The notes: a model not told the origin generated them from the letters alone. A DNA stretch of 23,388 bases from Thermus_A sp040290245 (GCF_040290245.1 NZ_PSMQ01000024.1:1-23388), one strand, 5' to 3'; counted from the first letter of the stretch, positions 14,827 to 23,047 are shown. Program-made: numbers and translations.

Positions 14827-16004
14827 CAGCGCAGGTAGTACTCCCCAGGATAGCGGAGGGGCCGGGCTGCCTTGTCCTTGGGGAAGATGGGGCGGCGGCT
14901 TCCTTCCAGGTACTGGAACTGGAACCAGATCTCCGGTCCAAAGCCCTGGTACCGGGTCTTGCCCGTCTCTGAGGGTTTGAAGCTCAGGGGACCGAGGGGG
15001 GTGTTCAGCCGAACCTGGGCCAGGGCCTCGGCGATCTTCTGTTTGTCGGCGCTCTCCGCCTTTTCCACCGCCAGACCCAGACTCTTGACGATGGCATAAC
15101 CCATGGGGGCCATGTATTCCTCCGTCATCTCCCCATACTTTTTCTGGTAGGCCTGGACGAAGCGGCGGGACTCGAGGTTGGCCACGGTGGGCAACCAGGC
15201 GGTCATCCCCACAACGTCGGTGGAGAGAGGGTTCTTCTCAAACCCTAGGGGCCAGGAGGGGGGTGCGCCGTAGATGAGCTTGGGCTTTAGGCCCACCTGC
15301 CGGGCTTGGGAGACGATGGGCAGGGCGTCCACGTCGTAGCCGATCCAGTAGAGGATGTCCGGGCTGAAGGCCTTAAACCGGGTAAGGACGGCGGTGAACT
15401 GCCCGCTGCCCGTCTTGAAGGGTTCGGCCTGGACCTGGTAACCGAGGGCCTTGAGCTGCTCCTGGTAGGTCTTGATTCCTGCTGAACCGAATGGCCCGTC
15501 TTCGTACAGGATGGCCACTTTCTGTGCCCCCAGTTCCCTGTGCAGGTAGCGGAAGAAGTCCAGGGCCGCAGCCACGTTGTGGTAGTCCCAGGGGTGATAG
15601 TGGAAAAAGAGGGGGTAGCCCTCAAAGGCCTGCTCCACCACTGAGCTCGCCGCCCCGATGGCCAGAAAAAGGGGTCCGTACTGCTTTACGGGTCCGGAGA
15701 GGGCGAAGGTGACCCCGCTGGCCAGTCCGCCGATCACGATGTCCACCCTGTCCACGGTCATGAGCTTGGTGAAGGCAGGTACGGCCTTGGCCGGGTCGGT
15801 GCCGTCATCGGCCACCACCAACTCCAGCCGAACCCTTCCTGCGGCCCTTACCTCGTCTGCAGCCAGTTGGATGCCGTTTAGAGCTGCTTTGCCGGAGACG
15901 CTGGCGATCCCCGAGAGGGGGAGGAGGACCCCCACCTTCACCTGGGTCTGGGCTAGGCCCAGACCGAGCACTAACGCCATCCATCCGATCAGCCTTTTCC
16001 TCAT
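14826..16004 (-). CDS. LivJ/LivK-type periplasmic substrate-binding protein of a HAAT ABC importer
   Basis: A 392-residue type I periplasmic-binding protein. A Sec signal peptide covers about residues 1-19 (MRKRL, then a hydrophobic core ending GLA before QTQVKVG), with no lipobox cysteine, so it should be released or held by other means. The mature protein opens KVGVLLPLSGIASVSGKAALNGIQLA and has the family core DDGTDPAKAVPAFTKL and the dehydration-type hinge YEDGPFGSAG. It captures the substrate for LivHMGF. Linkage to CoA ligase and hydratase genes argues for a carboxylic or aromatic acid rather than leucine, but that is inference. AAAGGAGG (16009-16016, plus coordinates) precedes the ATG, and the start overlaps the MaoC gene by 4 bases. 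Confidence 0.9.
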   Translation of the reverse strand: MRKRLIGWMALVLGLGLAQTQVKVGVLLPLSGIASVSGKAALNGIQLAADEVRAAGRVRLELVVADDGTDPAKAVPAFTKLMTVDRVDIVIGGLASGVTFALSGPVKQYGPLFLAIGAASSVVEQAFEGYPLFFHYHPWDYHNVAAALDFFRYLHRELGAQKVAILYEDGPFGSAGIKTYQEQLKALGYQVQAEPFKTGSGQFTAVLTRFKAFSPDILYWIGYDVDALPIVSQARQVGLKPKLIYGAPPSWPLGFEKNPLSTDVVGMTAWLPTVANLESRRFVQAYQKKYGEMTEEYMAPMGYAIVKSLGLAVEKAESADKQKIAEALAQVRLNTPLGPLSFKPSETGKTRYQGFGPEIWFQFQYLEGSRRPIFPKDKAARPLRYPGEYYLR

Positions 16005-16423
16005 GCTTCCTCCTTTCCAGCCACCTCGTAAAGCACCGTGGCCTCGCCCTCTATCACCACCTCCCCTTTCTGGTTGAGGCAGAGGGTCCTAAGGGTGAGG
16101 ATCTGGCCGCCTGGCCGCTCCTTGACTCCGGTAACCTCCAGACGGGCGGTGACCGTATCCCCCAGGTAGACGGGTCTGAGAAAGCGCAGGGTTTGGCCCA
16201 GGTAGACCGCTCCCGTTCCAGGGAGCTTGGTTCCGATGGCCGTGGAGATGAGGCCGGCGGTGAGGAGGCCGTGCACGATCCGCCCCTTGAAACGGGTTTT
16301 CCGGGCGTAGACCTCGTCCAGGTGCAGGGGGTTGTGGTCCCCTGTGGCCCCTACGAAAAGGGCCACCTGGGCCTCGGTCAGGGTCTGGGTGTACTCTGCG
16401 GTGTCCCCTACTTTGAACCCCAT
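16001..16423 (-). CDS. MaoC-like (R)-specific enoyl-CoA hydratase, hot-dog fold
   Basis: A 140-residue single hot-dog domain with the hydratase-2 motif FVGATGDHNPLHLDEVYA; D29 and H34 are the expected catalytic pair. Such enzymes add water to trans-2-enoyl-CoA to give (R)-3-hydroxyacyl-CoA, or act on related CoA or ACP thioesters. I chose ATG 16423 because GGAGGAGG stands just before it and the family starts here; the longer frame to 16630 is a shadow of the hydrolase gene. The gene overlaps the upstream hydrolase by 16 bases and the downstream binding-protein gene by 4. A hydratase between hydrolases and an importer supports a catabolic CoA-thioester pathway. Confidence 0.9.
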   Translation of the reverse strand: MGFKVGDTAEYTQTLTEAQVALFVGATGDHNPLHLDEVYARKTRFKGRIVHGLLTAGLISTAIGTKLPGTGAVYLGQTLRFLRPVYLGDTVTARLEVTGVKERPGGQILTLRTLCLNQKGEVVIEGEATVLYEVAGKEEA

Positions 16424-17142
16424 GGCACCTCCTCCAAAAAGGATTCCAAAGCGCCCAGGAAGACTTCTGGCCCCTCCAGTTGGGGCGAGTGGCCCAGGCC
16501 TGGAAGGACCAAGAGCCGTCCTTGTGGGAAGAAGGCCCGGGTGGCCTCGGCCATGGCCAGGGGCACCAGGGGGTCCTTCTCCCCATGCACCACCAGGACC
16601 GGGCCCGGGTAGACCTGGGTCAGCCGCCACTCGGCCAAGGCCCGGGCGTTCCCCGTGAAATGGGCAGGGTGCATGGCCTGAGCCTGGTCCACCAGTTCCT
16701 CAAAGTAGGGGGGCGGTTTCCCAATGACCCCCAGAAGGGCCGCTTTGAGGGCTTCCCGGTTCTGCCGGTAACTTGCCAGCATAGGGTAGTAGGTCTCGGG
16801 GGTGGGGAAACCCGTGGGTGGAGCGGAGTTCAGGAGGACCAGCCCGCGGATCCGGTTTTGGGCGCGGCCTGCTGCCTCCATGGCGACCGCTCCGCCCAGG
16901 GAATGCCCCACCAGGACCGGTTCCAGCCCCCCTTCCTCTAAAAAGGCGAGGAGGGATTGGGCGAACCCCTCGATGGAGGGCGTTCCCCCTGGGAAGGGGG
17001 TTTCCCCGAAGCCTGGAAGGTCCACCGCCAGAAACCGGTACCCCTCGGGAGGCCGCAGGATCTCCCTCCACCAGGTCCTCGAGGCAAAGTTGCCATGGAC
17101 GAAGACCACAGGCCGGCCGAACCCCCTTTCCTCAAACCGCAT
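16408..17142 (-). CDS. Alpha/beta-hydrolase fold enzyme (second of a pair)
   Basis: A 244-residue alpha/beta hydrolase with an intact triad: S81 in the nucleophile elbow GHSLGG, D190 in HGEKDPLVP and H218 in GLGHSPQ. The oxyanion HGN is at 16-18. The layout is that of esterases, lactonases and meta-cleavage-product hydrolases, and the cap region (about 110-165) is short. It overlaps the upstream hydrolase gene by 11 bases and has GGAGG then TGAAGG before its ATG. It is not a recent copy of its neighbour: the two proteins differ in the oxyanion motif, elbow and cap. In context it could cleave a ring-opened intermediate, an ester, or a CoA thioester. Confidence 0.88.
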   Translation of the reverse strand: MRFEERGFGRPVVFVHGNFASRTWWREILRPPEGYRFLAVDLPGFGETPFPGGTPSIEGFAQSLLAFLEEGGLEPVLVGHSLGGAVAMEAAGRAQNRIRGLVLLNSAPPTGFPTPETYYPMLASYRQNREALKAALLGVIGKPPPYFEELVDQAQAMHPAHFTGNARALAEWRLTQVYPGPVLVVHGEKDPLVPLAMAEATRAFFPQGRLLVLPGLGHSPQLEGPEVFLGALESFLEEVPWGSK

Positions 17143-17905
17143 CCTTCACCTCCAAAAACCTTCGAACCCTCTGGCCCACCAGGTCCGGGTCTTCCACCAG
17201 GGCCGCGTGGCCCAAGGGCAGGAGGGCCATCTCCGCCTCCAGGGCTTCCGCTAGTTCCCGGGCGTAGGGGAGGGGAAAGAGGAGGTCCTCCTCCCCCGCC
17301 CCCACCAGCGTCCGCAGGGAGAGCCCCCTAAGTTGGGGCCGGAGGTCCTCCAGGGTCAGGAAGCCCTGGAGGAGCCGCCTCTGGTTCTCGGGAGGGGGGG
17401 CCTGGGCCAGGAGGGTCCGGAGCCCCTCCTCTTGGAGGAGGCCGGGGTTCCGGTTGAGGAAGCTCCGCCCGAAGGTCCAGGCGAGCCCCACCCGGAGCCT
17501 GAGGAGCGCCCCCCCCACCTCGAGGGCGTGGAGCCAGCTCTCCACCTTGGCCCGCAGGGCGGTGTCCAGGTGCGGGGTGGTGCAGAGGAGGACGAGGCTC
17601 TGCACCCGCTCTGGCCGCTTCAGAGCGAAGACCTGGGCCACCACCCCCCCATTGGAAAGCCCCACCAGGTGGACCCTGGCCAGCCCCAGCCGGTCCAGAA
17701 GGTCCTCCAGGTCCTGGGCGTGGCGCCCAGGGGTGAGGGATTCTTCCCCCACGAGGGAGGGGCCCTGACCCCGCATGTCGTAGCGGAGGACCTGGAAGTC
17801 CTTAAGGTGGGGAAGGATCCCCTCCCAGGCCTCGAGGCGCTGGAAGAGCCCGTTCAGCAGGACGACCGGGGGGCCTGATCCTTCCAACAGGTACCGGTCA
17901 ACCAT
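17132..17905 (-). CDS. Alpha/beta-hydrolase fold enzyme, PcaD-like (first of a pair)
   Basis: A 257-residue alpha/beta hydrolase with S84 in GLSNGG, D207 in GAGEEDLLFP and H233 in PLGHAAL. LNG (17-19) takes the place of the usual HG oxyanion motif. RYDMRGQGPS and the segment around PERVQSLVLLCTTPH recall 3-oxoadipate enol-lactonase (PcaD) and related lactonases; this resemblance is by eye. GGAGG stands 4 nt before the ATG, and the start overlaps the ligase gene by 8 bases. Together with the second hydrolase it suggests two hydrolytic steps, or two substrates, in the pathway. Confidence 0.87.
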   Translation of the reverse strand: MVDRYLLEGSGPPVVLLNGLFQRLEAWEGILPHLKDFQVLRYDMRGQGPSLVGEESLTPGRHAQDLEDLLDRLGLARVHLVGLSNGGVVAQVFALKRPERVQSLVLLCTTPHLDTALRAKVESWLHALEVGGALLRLRVGLAWTFGRSFLNRNPGLLQEEGLRTLLAQAPPPENQRRLLQGFLTLEDLRPQLRGLSLRTLVGAGEEDLLFPLPYARELAEALEAEMALLPLGHAALVEDPDLVGQRVRRFLEVKDAV

Positions 17906-19367
17906 ACCGCCTCCTCAGCTCCTCCTTTAGGACCTTTCCAGGGCCGGACTTGGGAAGCTCGTCTAGGAAGATAAAACGTTTGGGAATCTTGTAGCCTGCA
18001 AGCCGGGATTTTAAAAGGGTTCGGAGCTCCTCCTCGTCCGTCCTAGCCCCTGGCCTCAGGACCACGAAGGCCCACCCCACCTCCCCCCACTTGGGGTCGG
18101 GCATGCCTAAAACGGCGCACTCCAAGACCGCGGGATGCTCGTAAAGGGCCCGCTCCACCTCTACCGGGAAGACGTTCTCCCCCCCTGAGATATACATCTC
18201 CTTCTTCCGCCCCACGATATAGAAGCGTCCTGCCTCGTCTTTTAGGGCCAGATCCCCGGTCTTTAGCCAGCGCTCCTTTCCTTCCTCTACAACGACCTTG
18301 GCGGTTTCCTCCGGCCTTTCGAAGTACTCGAGCATCACCACAGGCCCTTTGAACCAGAGCTCCCCCGCCTCGCCAGGCCCCGCTGGTTGGCCATCTTCCT
18401 TGACCAGTCGGGCCTCGAGATGGGGCATAGGCCGCCCTACGCTTTCCGGATAGGCCTCCGCTTCGTCCAGCTCAAAGGTAAAGCAGTTGACCCCGCATTC
18501 CGTGAGGCCATACCCCTGCTTGAACCCCACCCCTCGTCTTCGGAAGGCCTCCCGCACGGGGGCCGGGCAGGGGGCGCCCCCGGAGATGGCGAAGCGGACT
18601 GAGGAAAAGCTTGTGGCTGCAAAGCGGGGATGCTCGGAGAGGGTCTGGAACATCGTGGGGACCAGAAAGAGGAGGCTAACCCGTTGGGTCTCCACCCAGT
18701 TCAGATACTCCTCGGGGTCAAACCGTTCCTGGATGAGCACGCCCCCGCCTAGGTAAAGAAGCGGGGTGGTCAGGACGTTCAGGGCCGCGTGGAACATGGG
18801 GGTGGCCTGGATGTACCGGTCCTCCCGGGTCAGGCCCCAGGCCATGACGGTCTGGATGGCGTTGACCAGGAGCTGGCGGTAGGGGATGAGGGCCCCTTTG
18901 GGCAGGCCCGTCGTCCCCCCGGTGAAGAGGAGGAGGGCGGGATCCTCCAGGCCGACCTTCGCTTCCCCCACCGCTGGGGGGCCTTCCAGGGCACCTAGGG
19001 GGAGGGCCCCCCTGTCCAGGGCCTTGGCCGTGGTTTCAAACCCCTCGCCGTAGAAGAGCACCCGGGGCCGGGTGTAGGCGTGAAGAGCCCTCAGCTCCTC
19101 CAGGGAGAGCCGGATATTGAAGGGGGTGAGGATGTGCCCTAGGAAGGGTGTGGAAAAATAAAGGGCCAGGAAGGCCAGATGGTTGTTGGCCAGGATCCCC
19201 ACCCGGTCCTGCCGGCCCACCCCGAGGGCCTGGAGCACTCCTGCAGCCTGGCGGGCGCGCTCATAAAGCCCCTGGTAGGTGTACCACTGGCCCCGGAAAA
19301 AGACCGCTTTCCGGTACGGATGGTACTGGGCAAGCCGCCCCAGCCAGTCCGGGTTAAGCTCCAGCAT
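17898..19367 (-). CDS. AMP-forming acyl-CoA ligase (ANL superfamily)
   Basis: A 489-residue adenylating enzyme with all core motifs. These are the P-loop-like LLFTGGTTGLPKGAL (147-160), ATPMFHAAL, GYGLTE (285-290), TGD (370-372), GRKKEMYISGGENVFPVEVE (386-405) and the catalytic lysine K478 in PKSGPGKVLKEEL. It should convert a carboxylic acid, ATP and CoA to the acyl-CoA, AMP and pyrophosphate. The size fits medium-chain, aromatic or bile-acid-type ligases rather than the long-chain FadD class; the acid itself cannot be read. It overlaps both neighbours (14 and 8 bases). As the activation step beside an importer, it is the best clue that the imported substrate is an acid. Confidence 0.92.
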   Translation of the reverse strand: MLELNPDWLGRLAQYHPYRKAVFFRGQWYTYQGLYERARQAAGVLQALGVGRQDRVGILANNHLAFLALYFSTPFLGHILTPFNIRLSLEELRALHAYTRPRVLFYGEGFETTAKALDRGALPLGALEGPPAVGEAKVGLEDPALLLFTGGTTGLPKGALIPYRQLLVNAIQTVMAWGLTREDRYIQATPMFHAALNVLTTPLLYLGGGVLIQERFDPEEYLNWVETQRVSLLFLVPTMFQTLSEHPRFAATSFSSVRFAISGGAPCPAPVREAFRRRGVGFKQGYGLTECGVNCFTFELDEAEAYPESVGRPMPHLEARLVKEDGQPAGPGEAGELWFKGPVVMLEYFERPEETAKVVVEEGKERWLKTGDLALKDEAGRFYIVGRKKEMYISGGENVFPVEVERALYEHPAVLECAVLGMPDPKWGEVGWAFVVLRPGARTDEEELRTLLKSRLAGYKIPKRFIFLDELPKSGPGKVLKEELRRRYG

Positions 19368-20367
19368 CCTCTTCCACCTCCCAGCGCAAGACCGCCGCTC
19401 CGTAGAAGTACCCCACGCCCGCGGCCACCAAGCCGATCAGGTCCTTAGGCCGGATCCTTTTTTCCCTCCTCGCCAGCTCGAGGATAAGGATGGGGTCCAA
19501 CTGGCCCAGGTGCCCGTAGCGATCCAGGTAGAGGCTTTGCTCCTCAGAAAGCCCAAGGGTCCTGAGGAGGCCCCGATGGGCCGAGGGTTTCATGTGGAGG
19601 ATGCCCAGAAAGTCCAGGTCGCGAGGCGTGTACCCGGCCTCTTCCAGCGCCTCTTCCAGGACTTGCTTAAAGGTGGGCAAAGCGGTGGCGTCCAGACGGG
19701 CCTTCATCTGCGCGGGATCTTCCACCCGGAGGCGGTACTCACCCAGGGTTCTGGGCCCCAAGGGGTTCCGCGTCCCGCCTACGGGCACCTTGACCATAAG
19801 GGCCAGGGTGGGATCCATGCGGTGGGCCAGCCCCAGGACCTTAAACCCCGGTCCTTCCCTGGAGGCCAAGGCGGCCGCCCCACCTGGGGCAAGGTCGTAC
19901 ATAAACCGCACCCCCTCATCCCGGTAATCGATCAGGTCCCCGTTCCGGTATCCGCCTGCGATGAGCAGGTGCTCCACGCCCTTGCGGGTGGAGAAAACCC
20001 CCCGGGCTACCTCCAAGGCTCCCATAAAGGAGGCGCACTTCTGGTTGAGGTCCATCCCCAGCCCACCAGGAAGACCCAGGCGGTAGGCCAGGTAGGGGGC
20101 GGTGGCCCAGACCGGGTAGTCCTTGTGTTCCTCCACGATGGAAAGCACCCCCCCGACCCTTTCCCGGGGCACCTTGGCCTCCTTAAGGGCCTTTTCCGCA
20201 GCCCAGATGGCCATCTCCGCTGGGTGGTCCTCCGGGCCCGGGGTCGGCTTCTCTACGATCCCTAGCTTTTCCCGCACCACCCATTCGGGCAGGCCTGACC
20301 ACTCGGCAATCTCCCGGCTCTGGATCCGGCCTCGAGGCAGGTAGACCCCTAGTCCTCGCAGGTACAT
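19354..20367 (-). CDS. KASIII/FabH-like condensing enzyme (thiolase superfamily) with altered active site
   Basis: A 337-residue thiolase-fold protein of the FabH/OleA/HMG-CoA-synthase type. The nucleophile C111 lies in DLNQKCASFMGALE, and H258 in ILHMKPSAH stands where FabH has the His of HQAN. The third FabH residue, Asn of YGNTSAAS, is replaced by His: the motif here reads YGHLGQLDP, with H286. E79/E80 fall near the position of the catalytic Glu of HMG-CoA synthase. It may therefore perform a condensation different from fatty-acid initiation, or a retro-condensation. First gene of the unit: AGGAG lies 6 nt before ATG 20367 and the start faces the divergent regulator. Fold assignment is firm, reaction unknown. 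Confidence 0.87.
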   Translation of the reverse strand: MYLRGLGVYLPRGRIQSREIAEWSGLPEWVVREKLGIVEKPTPGPEDHPAEMAIWAAEKALKEAKVPRERVGGVLSIVEEHKDYPVWATAPYLAYRLGLPGGLGMDLNQKCASFMGALEVARGVFSTRKGVEHLLIAGGYRNGDLIDYRDEGVRFMYDLAPGGAAALASREGPGFKVLGLAHRMDPTLALMVKVPVGGTRNPLGPRTLGEYRLRVEDPAQMKARLDATALPTFKQVLEEALEEAGYTPRDLDFLGILHMKPSAHRGLLRTLGLSEEQSLYLDRYGHLGQLDPILILELARREKRIRPKDLIGLVAAGVGYFYGAAVLRWEVEEDAGA

Positions 20368-20419
20368 CCCGTTCTCCTAAGGCTCAGGCTAGCCCCTGGG
20401 TGTTACACTTTTGTTACCG
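20368..20419. promoter_or_regulatory. Divergent control region between the transporter/CoA unit and its candidate regulator
   Basis: The 52 bases hold signals for both sides. Toward the plus strand, TGTTACACT (20401-20409) is an extended -10 (TG, one base, TACACT). Start near 20416 would leave only about 4 bases before ATG 20420. Toward the minus strand, TAGCCT (plus coordinates 20386-20391) is a weak -10 followed by AGGAG (20374-20378) and ATG 20367. TGTTAC occurs twice (20401-20406 and 20412-20417), 11 bases apart, one helical turn, as expected of a regulator site. Confidence 0.5.
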
Positions 20420-23047
20420 ATGCCTTACAGGGTTCCGAAAACCCGGCTTCTGCCTCCTCGGCTTCCCCACGAGGTGGAGCGGCATCGCCTAAAGCGCCTT
20501 CTGGAGGAGGCGTGGGCCAGTTCTTCGGCCTTGGTGTTGGCCGCAGGGGCAGGGTACGGTAAAACCACCTTGCTGGTACCCTATGGCGGGGTGTACCTGG
20601 CCCTGGGGCAGGAGGCCAAGGACCCCGTGGTCCTCCTCTGGCACCTGGGGGCGGCGTACCGGGACCGGGTGGGGGAAGGGGTGTATGAGGAGCTGGAGGG
20701 GCTTTTGGAGCGGGGGAACTGGCCCCTGGCCTTAGAGGCCCTCCTCGAGGCCCTTCTCAACCTTCCTTCCCATCTTCTTGTGGTGGATGAGGCCCACCTG
20801 GGGGTGGGACGGGAGAGCCTCCGCGTTTTCTTGGCCTTGTTGCGGGTTCCAGGGCTTCGCCTGGCCCTCCTTTCCCGCCGCCTCGAGCCCTTTGAGGCCT
20901 TGGGCCGGGTTCTTACGGAAAAGGAGCTGGCCTTCGACCCGGAGGAGGCCTGCGCCCTTGCCCAAGCCTTGGCCCCGGAGGTACCAGGGTACGAGGTGGA
21001 GCGGGCCCAGAGCCTGACCCGGGGCTGGCCTTTAGGGCTCAGGCTGATGCTCCTCGCCATGCGCAAGGGGCTAAAAGCGGAGGAGGTCTGGTGGGAAGGG
21101 GAGCCCCGGGTGGCCCTAGGCCATCTTCTTCTCGCGGCCTTGCCCGAGGAGGTTCAGCTCCTGGCCGCCCGGCTTTCCGTGCGGGAGGAGGTGGGGCTGG
21201 AGGAGGCCCATCCCCTCCTTCCCTATGCGGAGGACCTGGTCCTGGAGCGACTTGAGAACCGGCTTCGCTTCCACCCCCTGGTGCGGGCGGCCCTGATGGA
21301 CCGGTTGCCGGAGGGGGAGCGCCGCGCCCTCCTCAACCAGGCGGCAGAGGAGGCCCTAAAGCAGGGGGAGGCTTTGCGGGCGGCCCAGTTCCTTCTTGAG
21401 GCCGGCCGGATGGGGCACGCCGCTGACCTGCTTTTGGCCCATGGGGAGGGGTTTTTGCGCCAAGGCCTCACCCACAGCGTCCTGGGGCTTTTGGAGGCCC
21501 TTCCCAAGGAGGTGGTCCAGGCCCGGCCCAGCCTCGTCCTCCTCTTGGCCGAGGCGCTGCGCCAGGCTTCCCGGTACCGGGAGGCGGAGTCGGCTTACCG
21601 GGAGGCGTTGGCCCGGGGACTGGACCGGGCCTATCTGGGCTGGGCCCAGCTCTACTTGGATACGGTGGAGCCCGCCAAGGCCCGGCCCCTTTTGGCAGAG
21701 GCCCTCCGCCTTTACCCGGGGGAGGCCGAGCCCCTTTTGGCGGAGAATCTTTTGAACGAGGGGCGCGTAGAGGAGGCTGCCCGGATGGGGTTTTCCGGAC
21801 CCAGGCTCCTCCTCAGGCGGGGCCAGCCTAAGGAGGCGCTGGCCCTTCTTAGGGCTGAGCCTTTGGCTCCTTCCAGGGCTTCCTATGAGAGGGAACCAAG
21901 GGGGTTTTTACGGCCGCCTCTTCACCACCGGGAGGGGAGTCTGCTTCGAGCCCTTCTGGAGGCGGTCTGTGGGGATGCGAAGGAGGCGGTGCGACAAGCG
22001 GAACGGGGGCGGTGGGAGGCCCAGGTGCTGGAAAGCCCCTTTGGGGTGGCCCTGGCCGAGGCCCGCCGGGGGCATGCCCTTCTCGCCTTGGGCCGCCTTG
22101 AAGAAGCCCTTCAGGCTTACCGGTCGGCCTTGGCCTTCGCTCAGGGGGGGCCGCCCCGGCTTCAGGTGGAGGCCCTGGGGGGGTTGGCTGCCCTTTTAGG
22201 GGACTGGAAGGAACCCTTTTCCGAGATGGTCCGCCTGGCCCGGCTCTCCGGGGATGCCTGGGTGGAGGCCTTCATGACCCTGGTGGTGGCCATGGCCCGG
22301 CTTCGGCGGGGCGAGGTCTTCCCCCTCCCCCACCTGGTGGGGGCGGACCCCTTTCTTCGGGCCTTGGCCGAGGCGTACCCCTTTCAGGACAAGGGGCATG
22401 AGCTCCTCCACCGTTACCCCTTTCTGGCCGAGAAGACCTTGCTGGCCCTTCCTGTGGAGCGGGCCCGGAGGTTCCTTTGGGAGATGGGCCAGCTGGACAC
22501 GCCCTACCACCCGGGGGTCCGGGTGGAGATCCGTGCGTACGGGGGATTCCGGGTCCGGGTAGGGGGGAGGCCGGTGCGGTTTAGGCGGAGGAAGGCTGAG
22601 TTAATGCTGGCTTTGCTCGCGGAAAAGGCGTGGCGGAGAGAGGAGCTTCAGGAGGCCCTCGAGGTTTCCAGGGGGGAGTTCCGGGTCCTTTTCTCCGAAC
22701 TGCTGGGCCTCCTCGAGCCTGGCCGCCCACCCCGGGCCCCGGGGTATTTTCTTTCTGCAGACCCCTGCGCTCTAAACCCTGTGCCCGAGCTTTACGTGGA
22801 CCTCTGGGATCCAGAAGCCGCCTTTTCCATCCCGTTTCTCGGTCTTGACCATCCCTTTTTGGAGGAGGCCGCCTTGGCCCGGGTGGCGGTCCACCGGAAA
22901 AAGCTGCTCTCCAGCCCAGACCCCCAGGACTGGCTCCATGCGCTTCTTTTGGATCCCTTGGACGAGGAGGCCTACTTGCGCCTCAAGGCCACGCCTTTGG
23001 CCCAAAGGGCGGAAGAGATCCGAACAGAAGCGGTAAGGGCTCTTTAA
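20420..23047 (+). CDS. Large STAND-ATPase/TPR transcriptional regulator with C-terminal winged helix (MalT-like/SARP-like)
   Basis: An 875-residue signal-transduction protein. The N-terminal NTPase opens YRVPKTRLLPPRL with Walker A AAGAGYGKTTLL (K48) and Walker B LLVVDEAH (D124, E125), as in MalT-type STAND regulators. A helical TPR-like region of some 350 residues follows. At about 700-770 is an OmpR/SARP-type winged helix (VEIRAYGGFRVRVGGRPVRFRRRKAELMLALL), then a short BTAD-like helical tail. There is no LuxR-type helix-turn-helix at the C-terminus. ATG 20420 is preferred over TTG 20411, because the predicted transcript starts between them. It diverges from the eleven-gene minus-strand unit and probably activates it when an inducer and ATP are bound. 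Confidence 0.85.
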   Translation: MPYRVPKTRLLPPRLPHEVERHRLKRLLEEAWASSSALVLAAGAGYGKTTLLVPYGGVYLALGQEAKDPVVLLWHLGAAYRDRVGEGVYEELEGLLERGNWPLALEALLEALLNLPSHLLVVDEAHLGVGRESLRVFLALLRVPGLRLALLSRRLEPFEALGRVLTEKELAFDPEEACALAQALAPEVPGYEVERAQSLTRGWPLGLRLMLLAMRKGLKAEEVWWEGEPRVALGHLLLAALPEEVQLLAARLSVREEVGLEEAHPLLPYAEDLVLERLENRLRFHPLVRAALMDRLPEGERRALLNQAAEEALKQGEALRAAQFLLEAGRMGHAADLLLAHGEGFLRQGLTHSVLGLLEALPKEVVQARPSLVLLLAEALRQASRYREAESAYREALARGLDRAYLGWAQLYLDTVEPAKARPLLAEALRLYPGEAEPLLAENLLNEGRVEEAARMGFSGPRLLLRRGQPKEALALLRAEPLAPSRASYEREPRGFLRPPLHHREGSLLRALLEAVCGDAKEAVRQAERGRWEAQVLESPFGVALAEARRGHALLALGRLEEALQAYRSALAFAQGGPPRLQVEALGGLAALLGDWKEPFSEMVRLARLSGDAWVEAFMTLVVAMARLRRGEVFPLPHLVGADPFLRALAEAYPFQDKGHELLHRYPFLAEKTLLALPVERARRFLWEMGQLDTPYHPGVRVEIRAYGGFRVRVGGRPVRFRRRKAELMLALLAEKAWRREELQEALEVSRGEFRVLFSELLGLLEPGRPPRAPGYFLSADPCALNPVPELYVDLWDPEAAFSIPFLGLDHPFLEEAALARVAVHRKKLLSSPDPQDWLHALLLDPLDEEAYLRLKATPLAQRAEEIRTEAVRAL

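Noticed and set aside
19279..20265. 328-residue open frame on the plus strand opposite the KASIII-like gene
   Set aside because: Gly/Gln/Pro-rich translation without motifs, entirely antisense to a strong family match.
20411..20419. TTG 20411 as the start of the STAND regulator
   Set aside because: The predicted transcript starts near 20416, after the TTG. ATG 20420 fits better and keeps the conserved N-terminal motif.
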